Of a stretch of DNA of 55,653 bases, positions 24,151 through 32,832 are shown piece after piece (position 1 is the stretch's first letter; each line of letters opens with the position of its first letter). The notes under the pieces were generated by a model. It had not been told where the DNA came from. It searched no databases and worked only from the letters and a program-made list of their open reading frames with translations. Source of the DNA: an uncultured Allofournierella sp. (GTDB lineage Bacteria; Bacillota; Clostridia; Oscillospirales; Ruminococcaceae); contig CALWNE010000056.1 of NCBI GenBank assembly GCA_944382705.1, positions 1 to 55,653 on the forward strand, given 5' to 3'. A program made the translations under genes and the position numbers.

Positions 24151-25500
24151 ATGTTACAAAATGCCTACCTGACCCGGGTTTATTCCCAGGTGGAAGCCCG
24201 CAATGCCCATGAGCCTGAGTTTTTGCAGGCCGTCCGCGAGGTGCTGGAAAGCCTTCAGCCGCTGGTGGACAAGCATCCCGAATACGAGGCAAACGGTGTT
24301 CTGGAGCGACTGGTGGAGCCGGAACGCCTGATTCAGTTCCGGGTGTCCTGGGTGGACGATGCAGGCAAGGTGCAGGTGAACCGGGGCTACCGTGTTCAGT
24401 TCAACAGCGCCATCGGCCCCTACAAGGGCGGCTTGCGTCTGCATCCCAGCGTAAATGCCTCTGTTATCAAGTTCCTGGGCTTTGAGCAGATTTTCAAAAA
24501 CAGCCTGACCGGTTTGCCCATGGGCGGCGGCAAGGGCGGTTCCGACTTTGACCCCAAGGGCAAGAGCGACGGAGAAATTATGCGTTTCTGCCAGAGCTTT
24601 ATGACCGAGCTGAGCCGTCACATTGGCCAGTTCACCGATGTGCCCGCAGGTGATATTGGCGTGGGTGCCCGTGAAATTGGCTATATGTACGGCCAGTACA
24701 AGCGTCTGCGCAACGAGTTTACCGGTGTGCTCACCGGCAAGGGCCTGAAGTGGGGCGGCAGCCTGGCTCGTACCGAAGCAACCGGCTATGGCCTGTGCTA
24801 CTTTACCCAGGAGGCTTTGGCTTGCATGCGCAACGATAGCTTTGCAGGCAAAACTGTGGTAATTTCCGGCAGCGGCAATGTGGCCATCTACGCCTGCGAA
24901 AAAGCCACCCAGCTGGGTGCTACCGTTGTGGCCCTCAGCGATTCCTCCGGTTATGTCTACGATCCCAACGGCATCGATCTGGACCTGGTGAAGGAGATTA
25001 AGGAAGTGCGCCGTGCCCGCATCAGCGAGTATGCAAAGTGCAAGGAAGGCGCAACCTACACCGAGGGCTGCCGCGGCATCTGGACCATTCCCTGTGACAT
25101 TGCACTGCCCTGCGCCACTCAGAACGAGCTGGACGGCGAGAGCGCAAAGGTTCTGGTAGCCAACGGCTGCAAGGTGGTTTGCGAGGGCGCCAATATGCCC
25201 AGCACTCCCGAAGCCATTGAAGTATTCCAGGCCAACGGTGTGCTGTATGGTCCCGCAAAGGCTGCCAACGCCGGCGGCGTTGCTACCAGCGGTCTGGAGA
25301 TGAGCCAGAACAGCCTGCGTCTGTCCTGGACCTTTGAGGAAGTGGACGAGAAGCTCCAGGGCATTATGAAGGGGATTTTCCATTCTGCCTACGATGCTTC
25401 CGTAGCTTGCGGTGCAGAGGGCAACCTGATGGTGGGTGCCAATGTGGCCGGCTTCATCAAGGTAGCCGACAGCATGATTGCCCAGGGCGTTGCCTACTAA
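24151..25500 (+). CDS. gdhA: NADP-type glutamate dehydrogenase
   Basis: This 449-aa hexameric enzyme interconverts 2-oxoglutarate plus ammonium and glutamate, the ammonium-assimilation route common in gut Clostridia. The substrate-binding lysine region is in VNRGYRVQFNSAIGPYKGGLR and GLPMGGGKGGSDFDPKGKSD. PAGDIGVGAREIGYMYGQYK and the Rossmann GSGNVAIYACEKATQLGA are present. Length of about 450 aa and the sequence fit the NADP-dependent class. ATG at 24151 follows GAAAGGGG; a TTG at 24130 would start inside the SD. It is a single-gene transcript with its own promoter, leader and terminator. Confidence 0.95.
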   Translation: MLQNAYLTRVYSQVEARNAHEPEFLQAVREVLESLQPLVDKHPEYEANGVLERLVEPERLIQFRVSWVDDAGKVQVNRGYRVQFNSAIGPYKGGLRLHPSVNASVIKFLGFEQIFKNSLTGLPMGGGKGGSDFDPKGKSDGEIMRFCQSFMTELSRHIGQFTDVPAGDIGVGAREIGYMYGQYKRLRNEFTGVLTGKGLKWGGSLARTEATGYGLCYFTQEALACMRNDSFAGKTVVISGSGNVAIYACEKATQLGATVVALSDSSGYVYDPNGIDLDLVKEIKEVRRARISEYAKCKEGATYTEGCRGIWTIPCDIALPCATQNELDGESAKVLVANGCKVVCEGANMPSTPEAIEVFQANGVLYGPAKAANAGGVATSGLEMSQNSLRLSWTFEEVDEKLQGIMKGIFHSAYDASVACGAEGNLMVGANVAGFIKVADSMIAQGVAY

Positions 25501-25520
25501 TTGTTAAAATACTTTATGCA

Positions 25521-25562
25521 AACAGCAGCAGGGTGAGGGTTCACCCTGTTGCTGTTTTTTTA
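25521..25562 (+). terminator. Terminator of gdhA
   Basis: AACAGCA-CAGGGTGA pairs with TCACCCTG-TGCTGTT (one internal mismatch) and is followed by seven U residues, 20 bp past the gdhA stop. Confidence 0.9.
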
Positions 25563-25602
25563 TAGGCGGAAATGCACAGTTTTGGTGCAAATGACAGGTT
25601 GG

Positions 25603-25632
25603 TTGCGCAAAAAGCCAAAGATGTGGTATAAT
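25603..25632 (+). promoter_or_regulatory. Promoter of the RluD-family gene
   Basis: TTGCGC (25603-25608) and TATAAT (25627-25632) are spaced 18 bp. The bases TG one position before the -10 make it an extended -10 promoter. It lies 32 bp before the ATG. Confidence 0.75.
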
Positions 25633-25663
25633 CTTGAAGAATATTCAAAACAGGGAGGTACCC

Positions 25664-26527
25664 ATGGAACTGAGCTTTGTGGTAACACCGGCCTATGACG
25701 GTGCCTGCCTGCGGGATTTTTTGCGCTTTAAAGGTGTTTCGGCTACCCTTATGAAGGGAGTAAAATACGAAACTGGCGGTTTTTGGGTGGAAGATGGTCC
25801 GGCCCGCACCTGTGATATTGTTCATGCAGGGCAGCTGGTAACCTTTACCCTGCCCCCAGAGCCCCCCACCACGGTGGAACCTGAGGATTTGCCTTTGAAC
25901 ATCGTGTACGAAAGCGCCCATGCCATGGTGCTGGAAAAACCGGCGGGCATGGCGGTGCATCCCACCCTCAATTACAAGGACGGCACCCTGGCGAATGCCT
26001 ATATGGGCCTTTTGCGCCAGCGAGGGCAAACCGGTGTATTCCGGCCGGTAAACCGGCTGGATAAGGATACCTCCGGCCTGGTGCTTTGCGCCCGCAATGC
26101 CTACGCAGCGCCCATTCTGGCCCAAAGTGCTCAAAAGGTGTACCGGGCTGTGCTGCAGGGGCAGCTGCCCCAGGCGGAGGGCTGCATAGAGGCCCCCATC
26201 GACCGGGCACCGGGCAGCATCATCCTGCGCTGTGTTTCGCCCCAGGGCAAACCCAGCACCACCCAGTACCGGCAGGAAAAGGTTTGGGGGCCATTCAGCC
26301 TGGTGGCGGCAGTGCCGGTAACCGGCCGGACCCATCAGCTTCGGGTGCATTTTGCACATCTGGGCTGCCCCCTTGCAGGGGATGAGCTGTATGGCGGAAA
26401 TCGCCTGGAGATTGGCCGGCATGCCCTGCACTGTGCCCGTATGCAATTTGCAGAACCGGCCAACGGCCGCACTATCGTGCTGGAGAGCCAGCTGCCTGCG
26501 GATATGGCCAGACTGGTGCAGGAGTAA
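25664..26527 (+). CDS. RluA/RluD family 23S rRNA pseudouridine synthase
   Basis: A 287-aa pseudouridine synthase of the RluA class. A short S4-like N-terminal region (ACLRDFLRFKGVSATLMK) precedes the catalytic domain, with KPAGMAVHPT and the catalytic aspartate in NRLDKDTSGLVLCARN. PVTGRTHQLRVHFAHLGCPLAGDELYGG closes the active site. Target uridines cannot be told from sequence (RluD, RluC or YlyB type). The ATG at 25664 is supported by CAGGGAGG upstream; the frame 10 codons longer lacks an SD and overlaps the promoter. Confidence 0.92.
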   Translation: MELSFVVTPAYDGACLRDFLRFKGVSATLMKGVKYETGGFWVEDGPARTCDIVHAGQLVTFTLPPEPPTTVEPEDLPLNIVYESAHAMVLEKPAGMAVHPTLNYKDGTLANAYMGLLRQRGQTGVFRPVNRLDKDTSGLVLCARNAYAAPILAQSAQKVYRAVLQGQLPQAEGCIEAPIDRAPGSIILRCVSPQGKPSTTQYRQEKVWGPFSLVAAVPVTGRTHQLRVHFAHLGCPLAGDELYGGNRLEIGRHALHCARMQFAEPANGRTIVLESQLPADMARLVQE

Positions 26528-26561
26528 AGTTTGAAAGTCCTGTGAAAAAACTTCCAACCAC

Positions 26562-26589
26562 TTGCCGAATCAAATGGCTTTGTTATAAT
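26562..26589 (+). promoter_or_regulatory. Promoter of the M23 peptidase gene
   Basis: TTGCCG (26562-26567) and TATAAT (26584-26589) are spaced 16 bp; 48 bp upstream of the ATG, with AAAGGAGG between. Confidence 0.7.
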
Positions 26590-26637
26590 GAAACTTAGGC
26601 AACATCACAACGAAAGGAGGCGGTCAGGCTGTCTACT

Positions 26638-28449
26638 ATGGAAAAAATTCCCCAGCAGGAAGAACAGCAGACCCACTCGAACGGTACCCCGGAACCGGGC
26701 AAAGGCCCCGGCCGTTGGGCTGTGTTGAAAAAGGCGTTACTGGCAAAGGCCAGCCCCTTGATTGCTCATGCAAAGGAGCACCCGGAGACGGCTGTTCTGG
26801 GCCAGTTTTTATACGATTTAGGATTTTGGGGTGAGTACACCGCCCGCAGCATCCTGCACACCTTGGCCTCCTGGCTTCGAGGTGGCATTGCACTGCTGGT
26901 GTGGACCCTGGGAAAGATTGGGCGGTTTTGCAAATCGGCGCTGGCAAGCGCCTGCAGCGAATTGGCGGCCCCGGTGGTACGCCTGGTCAGCGGCGTACAG
27001 AGCATTGCCCAGCGTGCCAAAGAACGATACAAAGAAGGCGGTGTAATCCACGGCTTTAAGGGCGGTATGGAGTACCTGTTTTCGGGTATTTTGCGCTACT
27101 CACCCCTGCTTGTGCGTGCCGGTGCTTATGTGCTGCCGGTGATTGCACTGGGCGTGTTTGTTTACACCGTGCAAACCGTGCTGGACTACAACTATGCGCT
27201 GGCGGTGGAAGTGAATGGCTCGGTGGTGGGCTATGTGCAAACCGAGCAGGTGTTTGATTCCGCCAAAAGCGAGCTGGAACAGCGCATTCAGTATGTTTCC
27301 AGCGACGAAAGAAAGTGGACTATTGAGCCGGCCTACCGGATTGCAGTGGGCGAGACGGTCATGGACGAAAACCAGATGGCTGACCGCATTTTGGAGGTGT
27401 CCAGTGCAGACATCAGCGAGGCAACGGCGCTGTATGTTAACGATGAGCTGGTAGCAGTAACCACCGATGGCAATACACTGCGGCAAAGCATCAACGACAT
27501 GATTGCCCCCTATCAGGACCCGGATAACCCCAACCTGAAGGTGGAGTTTACCAAAGAAGTGCGCACCGAGGATGGCCTGTACATGACCGAGTCCATTGTT
27601 CCCTTGGAGCAGATTCTTCAAAAGCTCCATGGCGAGGAGCAGGGAGCTGTAACCTATACGGTGCAAACAGGCGATACCCCTTGGGTAGTGGCCGGTACCT
27701 TTGGCATCTCGGTGGATGAGCTGAAAGCCATGAACCCGGATAAAAATCTGGATACCAATTTCTTCCCTGGCGATACCCTGTTAATCAGCCAGGCCATGCC
27801 CTACTTACAGGTAAAGCGTACAGTCACCGAGGCACGCACCGAATCCATCCCCTTTAAAACCGTGGAGGAAAAGGACAGCGAGCTGAGCTTTGGCACCCAG
27901 AAGGTGGCACAGGAAGGCGTGGATGGCATTGTAGAGATTACCGAAGAAAAGGTATACTACGGCGATTCCCAAACCCCCAGTTCTGTGGTTGAAATTGACC
28001 GGCAGATTTTGCAGGAGGCACAGGACAAGATTATCAAGATTGGCACCAAGGCAGCCAATGGCGATTTGGTGGAAACCGGCAGCGGCAGCCTGCTGTGGCC
28101 GGTGCCTGGCTACAAGTATGTGAGCCGCTGGATGAGCAGCTACCACAAGGGCGCAGATATCTGTGCTGCTTACGGTACGCCGGTTTTGGCAGCGGACAGC
28201 GGCCAGGTGGTAACCGCAGGCTGGCACAGGGATTACGGCAACTATGTGGTAATCAACCACGGCAACGGTATGCGAACCCTGTACGCCCACAACAGCAGTT
28301 TGAATGTGGTGGCAGGTCAGTCGGTTAGCCAGGGTCAGGTGATTGCCTATGTGGGCTCCACCGGTGACTCCAGCGGTAACCACTGCCATTTTGAGATTTA
28401 CAAAAATGGCTCTCTGGTAAGTGCCCGAAACTACTTCCCCAACAAATAA
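26638..28449 (+). CDS. M23 family metallopeptidase with LysM and G5 domains
   Basis: A 603-aa envelope protein. A long N-terminal part (1-150) contains hydrophobic stretches, with a clear membrane helix near 158-178 (GAYVLPVIALGVFVYTVQTV); the rest is predicted outside the membrane. After a region of about 150 residues come LysM (VTYTVQTGDTPWVVAGTFG, about 339-383), a G5 domain (390-465), and a C-terminal M23 endopeptidase with zinc ligands in YHKGADI and HCHFEI. It probably trims peptidoglycan cross-links and binds glycan through LysM. SD AAAGGAGG is 17 nt from the ATG at 26638, longer than usual, so the exact start is uncertain. murA follows after a 388-bp gap. Confidence 0.92.
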   Translation: MEKIPQQEEQQTHSNGTPEPGKGPGRWAVLKKALLAKASPLIAHAKEHPETAVLGQFLYDLGFWGEYTARSILHTLASWLRGGIALLVWTLGKIGRFCKSALASACSELAAPVVRLVSGVQSIAQRAKERYKEGGVIHGFKGGMEYLFSGILRYSPLLVRAGAYVLPVIALGVFVYTVQTVLDYNYALAVEVNGSVVGYVQTEQVFDSAKSELEQRIQYVSSDERKWTIEPAYRIAVGETVMDENQMADRILEVSSADISEATALYVNDELVAVTTDGNTLRQSINDMIAPYQDPDNPNLKVEFTKEVRTEDGLYMTESIVPLEQILQKLHGEEQGAVTYTVQTGDTPWVVAGTFGISVDELKAMNPDKNLDTNFFPGDTLLISQAMPYLQVKRTVTEARTESIPFKTVEEKDSELSFGTQKVAQEGVDGIVEITEEKVYYGDSQTPSSVVEIDRQILQEAQDKIIKIGTKAANGDLVETGSGSLLWPVPGYKYVSRWMSSYHKGADICAAYGTPVLAADSGQVVTAGWHRDYGNYVVINHGNGMRTLYAHNSSLNVVAGQSVSQGQVIAYVGSTGDSSGNHCHFEIYKNGSLVSARNYFPNK

Positions 28450-28489
28450 ATCCAAAGGCTGGAAATAGTTTTTTGCCCGGAAAATGACA

Positions 28490-28617
28490 AAAGGGTTTCA
28501 AAGCGGTTGAAATCCCTGTTTTGGGTAGATGCAAGGCCAAAAAGGCTTGCATCTACCGGTGAAAACTGGTATGATAAACCTCGGATTTCGTGTTTGGTCG
28601 AAATCCGAGGTTTTTTC
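28490..28617 (+). other. Cluster of four hairpins downstream of the M23 gene, ending in a terminator
   Basis: In order: GGGTTTCAA/TTGAAATCCC (28494-28517, one bulge); GTAGATGCAAG-CC/GGCTTGCATCTAC (28526-28557, one bulged G, AAAAA loop); ACCGGT/ACTGGT with a GAAA tetraloop (about 28555-28571, partly overlapping the previous arm); and a terminator AACCTCGGATTTC/GAAATCCGAGGTT followed by six U residues (28577-28617). The last is an ordinary terminator; the three before it may be a 3'UTR-derived or independent small RNA. No convincing promoter is visible. From 28618 to about 28740 I see nothing. Confidence 0.55.
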
Positions 28618-28744
28618 GCCCTGCCGATGCTGGTAACTCCGGTGGTACGGGCGGTTTCTTTCTATCTAAATTTACAATTACCATAACGGGAATAGAGCGT
28701 GGTTGCATAGTTGTTACAAATTAAGCAGATAATAAGCGCAAAGC

Positions 28745-28773
28745 TTTTATCCTGCAAGGATTTGGTGTATAAT
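28745..28773 (+). promoter_or_regulatory. Probable promoter of murA
   Basis: A perfect TATAAT (28768-28773) lies 65 bp before the start codon; the matching -35 (around 28745-28750, TTTATC-like) is poor, so this may need an activator or be only moderately strong. Confidence 0.5.
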
Positions 28774-28837
28774 AAGGCAACTGCGATGCCATGAAAGCGT
28801 AATGGCCTTTTAGGAGCGCACAAAGGAGAGTTTTGAA

Positions 28838-30121
28838 TTGGAAAAGTTTGTCATCAATGGGGGCAAACCCCTCAAGGGCGAGGTATCGGTAAGCGGCGCC
28901 AAAAATGCAGTAGTCGCCATCTTGCCGGCTACCATCCTGGCAGCAGATAAGTGCATCATCGAAAATGTGCCTGCCATCAGCGATGTGGCAGTTTCGCTGG
29001 AAATTCTTACTGCCCTGGGCGCAAGTGTCCGGATGCTGAACAAAAACACCTATGAAATTGATACCACCCATCTGCACTGCACCGAAGTGCCGGACGATTT
29101 GTCCCGCCAGATGCGTGCAAGCTACTATTTCCTGGGTGCTCTGCTGGGCCGTTTTGGTTCTGCGCAGGTGGCAATGCCCGGCGGCTGCAATCTGGGCCCT
29201 CGCCCCATTGACCAGCACCTGAAGGCTTTTTGTGCCCTGGGTGCAGAGGATTCTGTGGAATACGGCATGATTAAGGTAACCGGCGAAACCCTCGCAGGTT
29301 CCCATGTATTCTTCGACAATGTTTCGGTGGGCGCCACCATGAACGCTATGCTCAGTGCAGTGCTGGCTGAGGGCCAGACTGTGCTGGAAAATGTGGCCAA
29401 GGAACCCCATATTGTGGACCTGGCCAACTTCCTTAATATGATGGGTGCCGATGTGCGTGGCGCAGGTACCGATGTCATTCGCATTCGGGGCAAAAAGAAG
29501 CTTCACGGATGCAGCTACTCCATTATTCCGGACCAGATTGAGGCAGGCAGCTACATGGTGGCTGCCGCCATCACCGGCGGCGATGTGCTCATTAAGAATG
29601 TAATCCCCAAGCACCTGGAGCCCATCACTGCAAAGATGGAGCTGGCAGGTATTCGGGTGGAGGAATTTGATGATTCCATCCGGGTGAGCCGCTCCGGTGA
29701 TTTGCAGCCCCTGAAAATCAAAACCATGCCTCACCCTGGTTTCCCCACCGATATGCAGCCCCTCATGACCGTACTTCTCACCATTGCCAAGGGTACTTCC
29801 ATTGTGACCGAAGGCATCTGGGAAAACCGCTTCCGCTATGTGGACGAGCTGGTGCGTATGGGTGCAAACATCCAGGTGGATGGCCAGGTGGCTGTCATTG
29901 AGGGTGTGGGTGAATTGCAGCCTGCACCTCTGCGTGCTTCCGACCTGCGGGCCGGTGCAGCTCTTGTGATGGCTGCATTGAGCGCCAAGGGCACCAGCGA
30001 GATTTCTGAGATTGCCCACATTGAACGGGGCTATGAGGACCTGGTGCAGAAGCTCCAGGGACTGGGTGCAGACATTCGCCGGGTGGAAAAACCCAGCACT
30101 GGTTTGCCGCAGGCTCTGTAA
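28838..30121 (+). CDS. murA: UDP-N-acetylglucosamine 1-carboxyvinyltransferase MurA
   Basis: This 427-aa enzyme catalyses the first committed step of peptidoglycan synthesis, adding enolpyruvate from PEP to UDP-GlcNAc. Seen: GGKPLKGEVSVSGAKNAVV with the conserved Lys-Asn pair, the catalytic cysteine in MPGGCNLGPRPIDQHL (Cys117, the fosfomycin target position), HPGFPTDMQPLM, and ENRFRYVDELVRMGA. Length is standard. The start is TTG at 28838, with AAAGGAG 9 nt upstream. It lies in an envelope neighbourhood (M23 peptidase, WalJ). Many Firmicutes have two murA copies; which one this is cannot be told. Confidence 0.95.
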   Translation: MEKFVINGGKPLKGEVSVSGAKNAVVAILPATILAADKCIIENVPAISDVAVSLEILTALGASVRMLNKNTYEIDTTHLHCTEVPDDLSRQMRASYYFLGALLGRFGSAQVAMPGGCNLGPRPIDQHLKAFCALGAEDSVEYGMIKVTGETLAGSHVFFDNVSVGATMNAMLSAVLAEGQTVLENVAKEPHIVDLANFLNMMGADVRGAGTDVIRIRGKKKLHGCSYSIIPDQIEAGSYMVAAAITGGDVLIKNVIPKHLEPITAKMELAGIRVEEFDDSIRVSRSGDLQPLKIKTMPHPGFPTDMQPLMTVLLTIAKGTSIVTEGIWENRFRYVDELVRMGANIQVDGQVAVIEGVGELQPAPLRASDLRAGAALVMAALSAKGTSEISEIAHIERGYEDLVQKLQGLGADIRRVEKPSTGLPQAL

Positions 30122-30140
30122 GGCCAAGCAAATTTTCGAT

Positions 30141-30198
30141 ACCGCATCTTGCCCGGCCTTGGCTTTTACAGCCGAGTGTGGGCAGGATGCGGTTTTGT
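30141..30198 (+). terminator. Terminator of murA
   Basis: ACCGCATC-TGCCC pairs with GGGCA-GATGCGGT with one mismatch, encloses a second small stem, and runs into TTTTGTTTT. It ends about 30 bp before the walJ start, so walJ may depend on read-through or a promoter not seen. Confidence 0.8.
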
Positions 30199-30228
30199 TT
30201 TAGATGTATCGTTACAAAAGGAGACTGT

Positions 30229-31017
30229 ATGGCGTTTTTTACATCCCTGTACTCCGGCTCCTCCGGCAACTGTTCGGTGGTGCGCTGCGGGCAGGAATAC
30301 CTGATGCTGGACATGGGCAAAAGCTGCCGCACCACTTTAAATGGATTAAAGGAGCTGGGGCTGGCAGTTTCGGATTTGAAAGGCATCTTGGTGACCCATG
30401 AGCATACCGACCATATTCAGGGGTTAAAGGTGTTTTTAAAACACTACAATGTGCCGGTGTACGGCAAGGCCGCTACCCTGGAAAAACTGGCCGAGGCGGA
30501 TTTGGTGCCCCCAGCCACCGAGCTGATTGCCATTCAGGACCGGCAGGAGGCAATCGGGTCCTTTGGTGTGCATAGCTTTCCCACCAGTCATGATGTGCCC
30601 TGCTGCGGCTACCGTATTCAAACAGAGGACGGCCGCACCATGACCATGGCCACCGACCTGGGCGCCATCACCCCAGAGGTGCACCACGCTCTCCATGGCG
30701 CAGATTTGGTGGCCTTGGAGTCCAACTACGATTTGAACTGTTTGCAGATGGGGCGTTATCCCTACCAGCTGAAACGACGCATCCAGTCCGACCGGGGACA
30801 CCTGGACAATGCGGTTTGCGCCGCCAAGGTGCTGGAATTGCTCCAGCAGGGGTGCAAGAAATTTGCTCTGTGTCATCTAAGCCGAGAAAACAATACCCCG
30901 GACCTGGCGCTGGCTACCGTGCGTTCTGCCATTCAGATGGCGGGCATTCTGCCAGAGAAGGATGTGGTGATTCAGGCCCAAAAACGCAGTGAACCCAGTG
31001 ATTGGATGGAGTTTTGA
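30229..31017 (+). CDS. walJ: MBL-fold hydrolase, WalJ/YycJ family
   Basis: A 262-aa metallo-beta-lactamase-fold protein. SLYSGSSGNCSVV opens the fold and the metal motif THEHTDHIQGL, SHDVPCCGYRI and HLSRENNTPDLA are the characteristic YycJ/WalJ blocks. Members are thought to act as 5'-3' exonucleases that coordinate replication and cell division. ATG at 30229 is chosen for AAAAGGAG 7 nt upstream; the frame extends 17 codons into the terminator. It precedes rlmH by 5 bp, as in the Bacillus yycJ region, although no WalRK two-component genes are present here. Confidence 0.9.
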   Translation: MAFFTSLYSGSSGNCSVVRCGQEYLMLDMGKSCRTTLNGLKELGLAVSDLKGILVTHEHTDHIQGLKVFLKHYNVPVYGKAATLEKLAEADLVPPATELIAIQDRQEAIGSFGVHSFPTSHDVPCCGYRIQTEDGRTMTMATDLGAITPEVHHALHGADLVALESNYDLNCLQMGRYPYQLKRRIQSDRGHLDNAVCAAKVLELLQQGCKKFALCHLSRENNTPDLALATVRSAIQMAGILPEKDVVIQAQKRSEPSDWMEF

Positions 31018-31022
31018 TACAT

Positions 31023-31508
31023 ATGCAGAAGATTGACTTAATTTGCATTGGAAAATTAAATGCCGCTTACTGTGCTGCCGGTGTGGCAGAGTACCAAAAG
31101 CGGCTGGGGGCGTTCTGTGAGTTCCGTATCATTGAATTGCCGGAGGAGACCATCTCGGAAAAAAACGCAAGCCCGGCGGTCATTGAAAAAGCCTTGGAAA
31201 AGGAAGCAAAGGCCATTTTGGCCAATGTGCGCAAGGGCGCTGCCATTGTGGCCCTGTGCGTGGAAGGCAAGCTGGTCTCCAGCGAGGATTTGGCAGACTG
31301 CATTGCCCAGCGTGCCCTGAGCGGAGCGGGGGATATGGCCTTTGTGATTGGGTCCTCCCACGGGCTTTCTCCCCAGGTGAAACAGGCTGCTGCCTACAAA
31401 ATCAGCCTGGGCCGCATTACGCTGCCCCATCAGCTGGCCCGGCTGGTGCTTACCGAACAACTTTACCGGGCCTTTGCCATCAACAACCACATTAAATACC
31501 ACAAATAA
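31023..31508 (+). CDS. rlmH: 23S rRNA (pseudouridine-1915-N3)-methyltransferase RlmH
   Basis: A 161-aa SPOUT-class methyltransferase acting on helix 69 of 23S rRNA in assembled 70S ribosomes. The N-terminus KIDLICIGKLNAAYCAAGVA and the C-terminal trefoil knot (FVIGSSHGLSPQVKQAA, LPHQLARLVLTEQLYRAFAI, HIKYHK) are the RlmH signature. ATG at 31023 begins 5 bp after walJ; a weak GGAG inside the walJ end serves as SD. Length equals the family norm of about 159 aa. Confidence 0.95.
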   Translation: MQKIDLICIGKLNAAYCAAGVAEYQKRLGAFCEFRIIELPEETISEKNASPAVIEKALEKEAKAILANVRKGAAIVALCVEGKLVSSEDLADCIAQRALSGAGDMAFVIGSSHGLSPQVKQAAAYKISLGRITLPHQLARLVLTEQLYRAFAINNHIKYHK

Positions 31509-31550
31509 GCAGAAGGGGCGTAAGCCCAGCTGAAAAGGAGGCGGATGTTT

Positions 31551-32561
31551 TTGAACAAGCGTTTCGTTGCAGGTCTTGTGTGCCTGGCTGCACTGATGTT
31601 TTCTGCTTGCAGCAAGCCGGCGGGCAGCTATGAGGTGGAAGTGATATCGCCCCAGCGAACCAGTGCCCCGGCACCCAATTCCAACAGTTCTGCCACTGCC
31701 ACCCCCACCCCCAAGCCCCAGGCAGGGTATCTGGTGGGGCCCTTCCAGGAGTTTGAAATCGTCGGCTCCCTGGCGGATTATTCGGCACCCACCCAAACCC
31801 AGCTGGAAAACCGGGACCAACTGGCTTTTTTTAAGCAGGACGGCAAAACCGGTGTGATTGATTTAAACGGAACCATCGTCATCCCCGCCGAAAAGGATGT
31901 GCACTGGTGCCCGGTGTGCGGTATTACCAATGCAGATGAGAGTGAAATTTACGATGCAAAGGGCCAGGTGGTTGGCTCCGGCGGTCACGGTCTGGCAGAT
32001 ACGGAAGTAGTGTTCGACCCCAACCGGAAGGGGCTGTATGTGGCGGATATGGGGGTATTTCAGCCCTGGACCGATGGCGTGGTCAATACCCTGGAACCTG
32101 TGGTGGCACAGGTGGCCACCCTTACCGACACCACCAAGGACAACAGCCAGTGGAAGGGTTACAGCTTTTTGGAGGAAGATCACCCGGTATTGCTGGGCGA
32201 AACACAGGGCTATATGCTGTTTAATCCCGATGGGACTCTGTTGAGCAAACAGGTGTTTCAGGCGGTGGAGCGGGCCAGCACCGGCCTGTTTGCGGTACAG
32301 CAGCAGGATGTGTGGGGCTATTTGAACCAGGCTACCGGGGAGATGCTGGTGGAGCCTGTTTATCTGGCAGCCCGGCCCTTTTGGGGTGACCGTGCCGCAG
32401 TAAAAACCGAAACCGGCTGGGGCTACATCAGCCTGGCAGGAAGTGAAAAAACCACCATGACCTTTTTGGATGCAGCTACTGCTTCCTCCGACGGAAAAGC
32501 CTGGGTCAAAACCCAGGATGGATGGGGCGTAATTCTGCTGGCGGATTACAAGCCCGGCTGA
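31551..32561 (+). CDS. WG-repeat lipoprotein
   Basis: A 336-aa secreted lipoprotein. The signal peptide ends in a lipobox LMFSAC, followed by a Ser/Thr/Pro-rich linker and then several WG-type repeats (KTGVIDLNGTIVIPAE, VWGYLNQATGEMLVEPVY, GWGYISLAG, GWGVILLAD). WG repeats form beta-structures of unknown binding role. AAGGAGG (31535-31541) leaves only 3 nt to the ATG at 31545 but 9 nt to an in-frame TTG at 31551, so I prefer TTG; both give a workable signal peptide. It follows rlmH by 40 bp without a terminator. Ligand unknown. Confidence 0.85.
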   Translation: MNKRFVAGLVCLAALMFSACSKPAGSYEVEVISPQRTSAPAPNSNSSATATPTPKPQAGYLVGPFQEFEIVGSLADYSAPTQTQLENRDQLAFFKQDGKTGVIDLNGTIVIPAEKDVHWCPVCGITNADESEIYDAKGQVVGSGGHGLADTEVVFDPNRKGLYVADMGVFQPWTDGVVNTLEPVVAQVATLTDTTKDNSQWKGYSFLEEDHPVLLGETQGYMLFNPDGTLLSKQVFQAVERASTGLFAVQQQDVWGYLNQATGEMLVEPVYLAARPFWGDRAAVKTETGWGYISLAGSEKTTMTFLDAATASSDGKAWVKTQDGWGVILLADYKPG

Positions 32562-32663
32562 TTTTTACGGCAATTGGGCCTATCAAACCTTAAGGCGGCA
32601 CCGCACCATTCACGCTGAGAGGCGGAGGGCGGCGCATTGTACGCCAAATTGACCGGATGGTTT

Positions 32664-32705
32664 CCAAAAGCCCAGCCAATGCTCAAGCCTTGGCTGGGCT
32701 TTTGG
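32664..32705 (+). terminator. Terminator of the walJ-rlmH-lipoprotein unit
   Basis: CCAAAAGCCCAGCCAA (32664-32679) is perfectly complementary to 32690-32705 with a 10-nt loop; U residues lie within the 3' arm and just after. The 100 nt before it contain no gene. Confidence 0.8.
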
Positions 32706-32762
32706 ATTTATTTTGCAAAAAATTTGGTGCACGCTATCACCTGAAATAATGTGCCGCAGCAC

Positions 32763-32807
32763 AAAACAAAACAACCCCCGTGCATTGCACGGGGGTTGTT
32801 TTGTTTT
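32763..32807. terminator. Perfect 21-bp bidirectional terminator
   Basis: Positions 32763-32783 are exactly complementary to 32787-32807 with a 3-nt loop; A-rich and T-rich outer arms give U tracts on both strands. It would end the minus-strand hydrogenase transcript (stop at 32833) and any rightward read-through. Confidence 0.88.
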
Positions 32808-32832
32808 ATAAATAAACGAGACAGCCTTTTGC

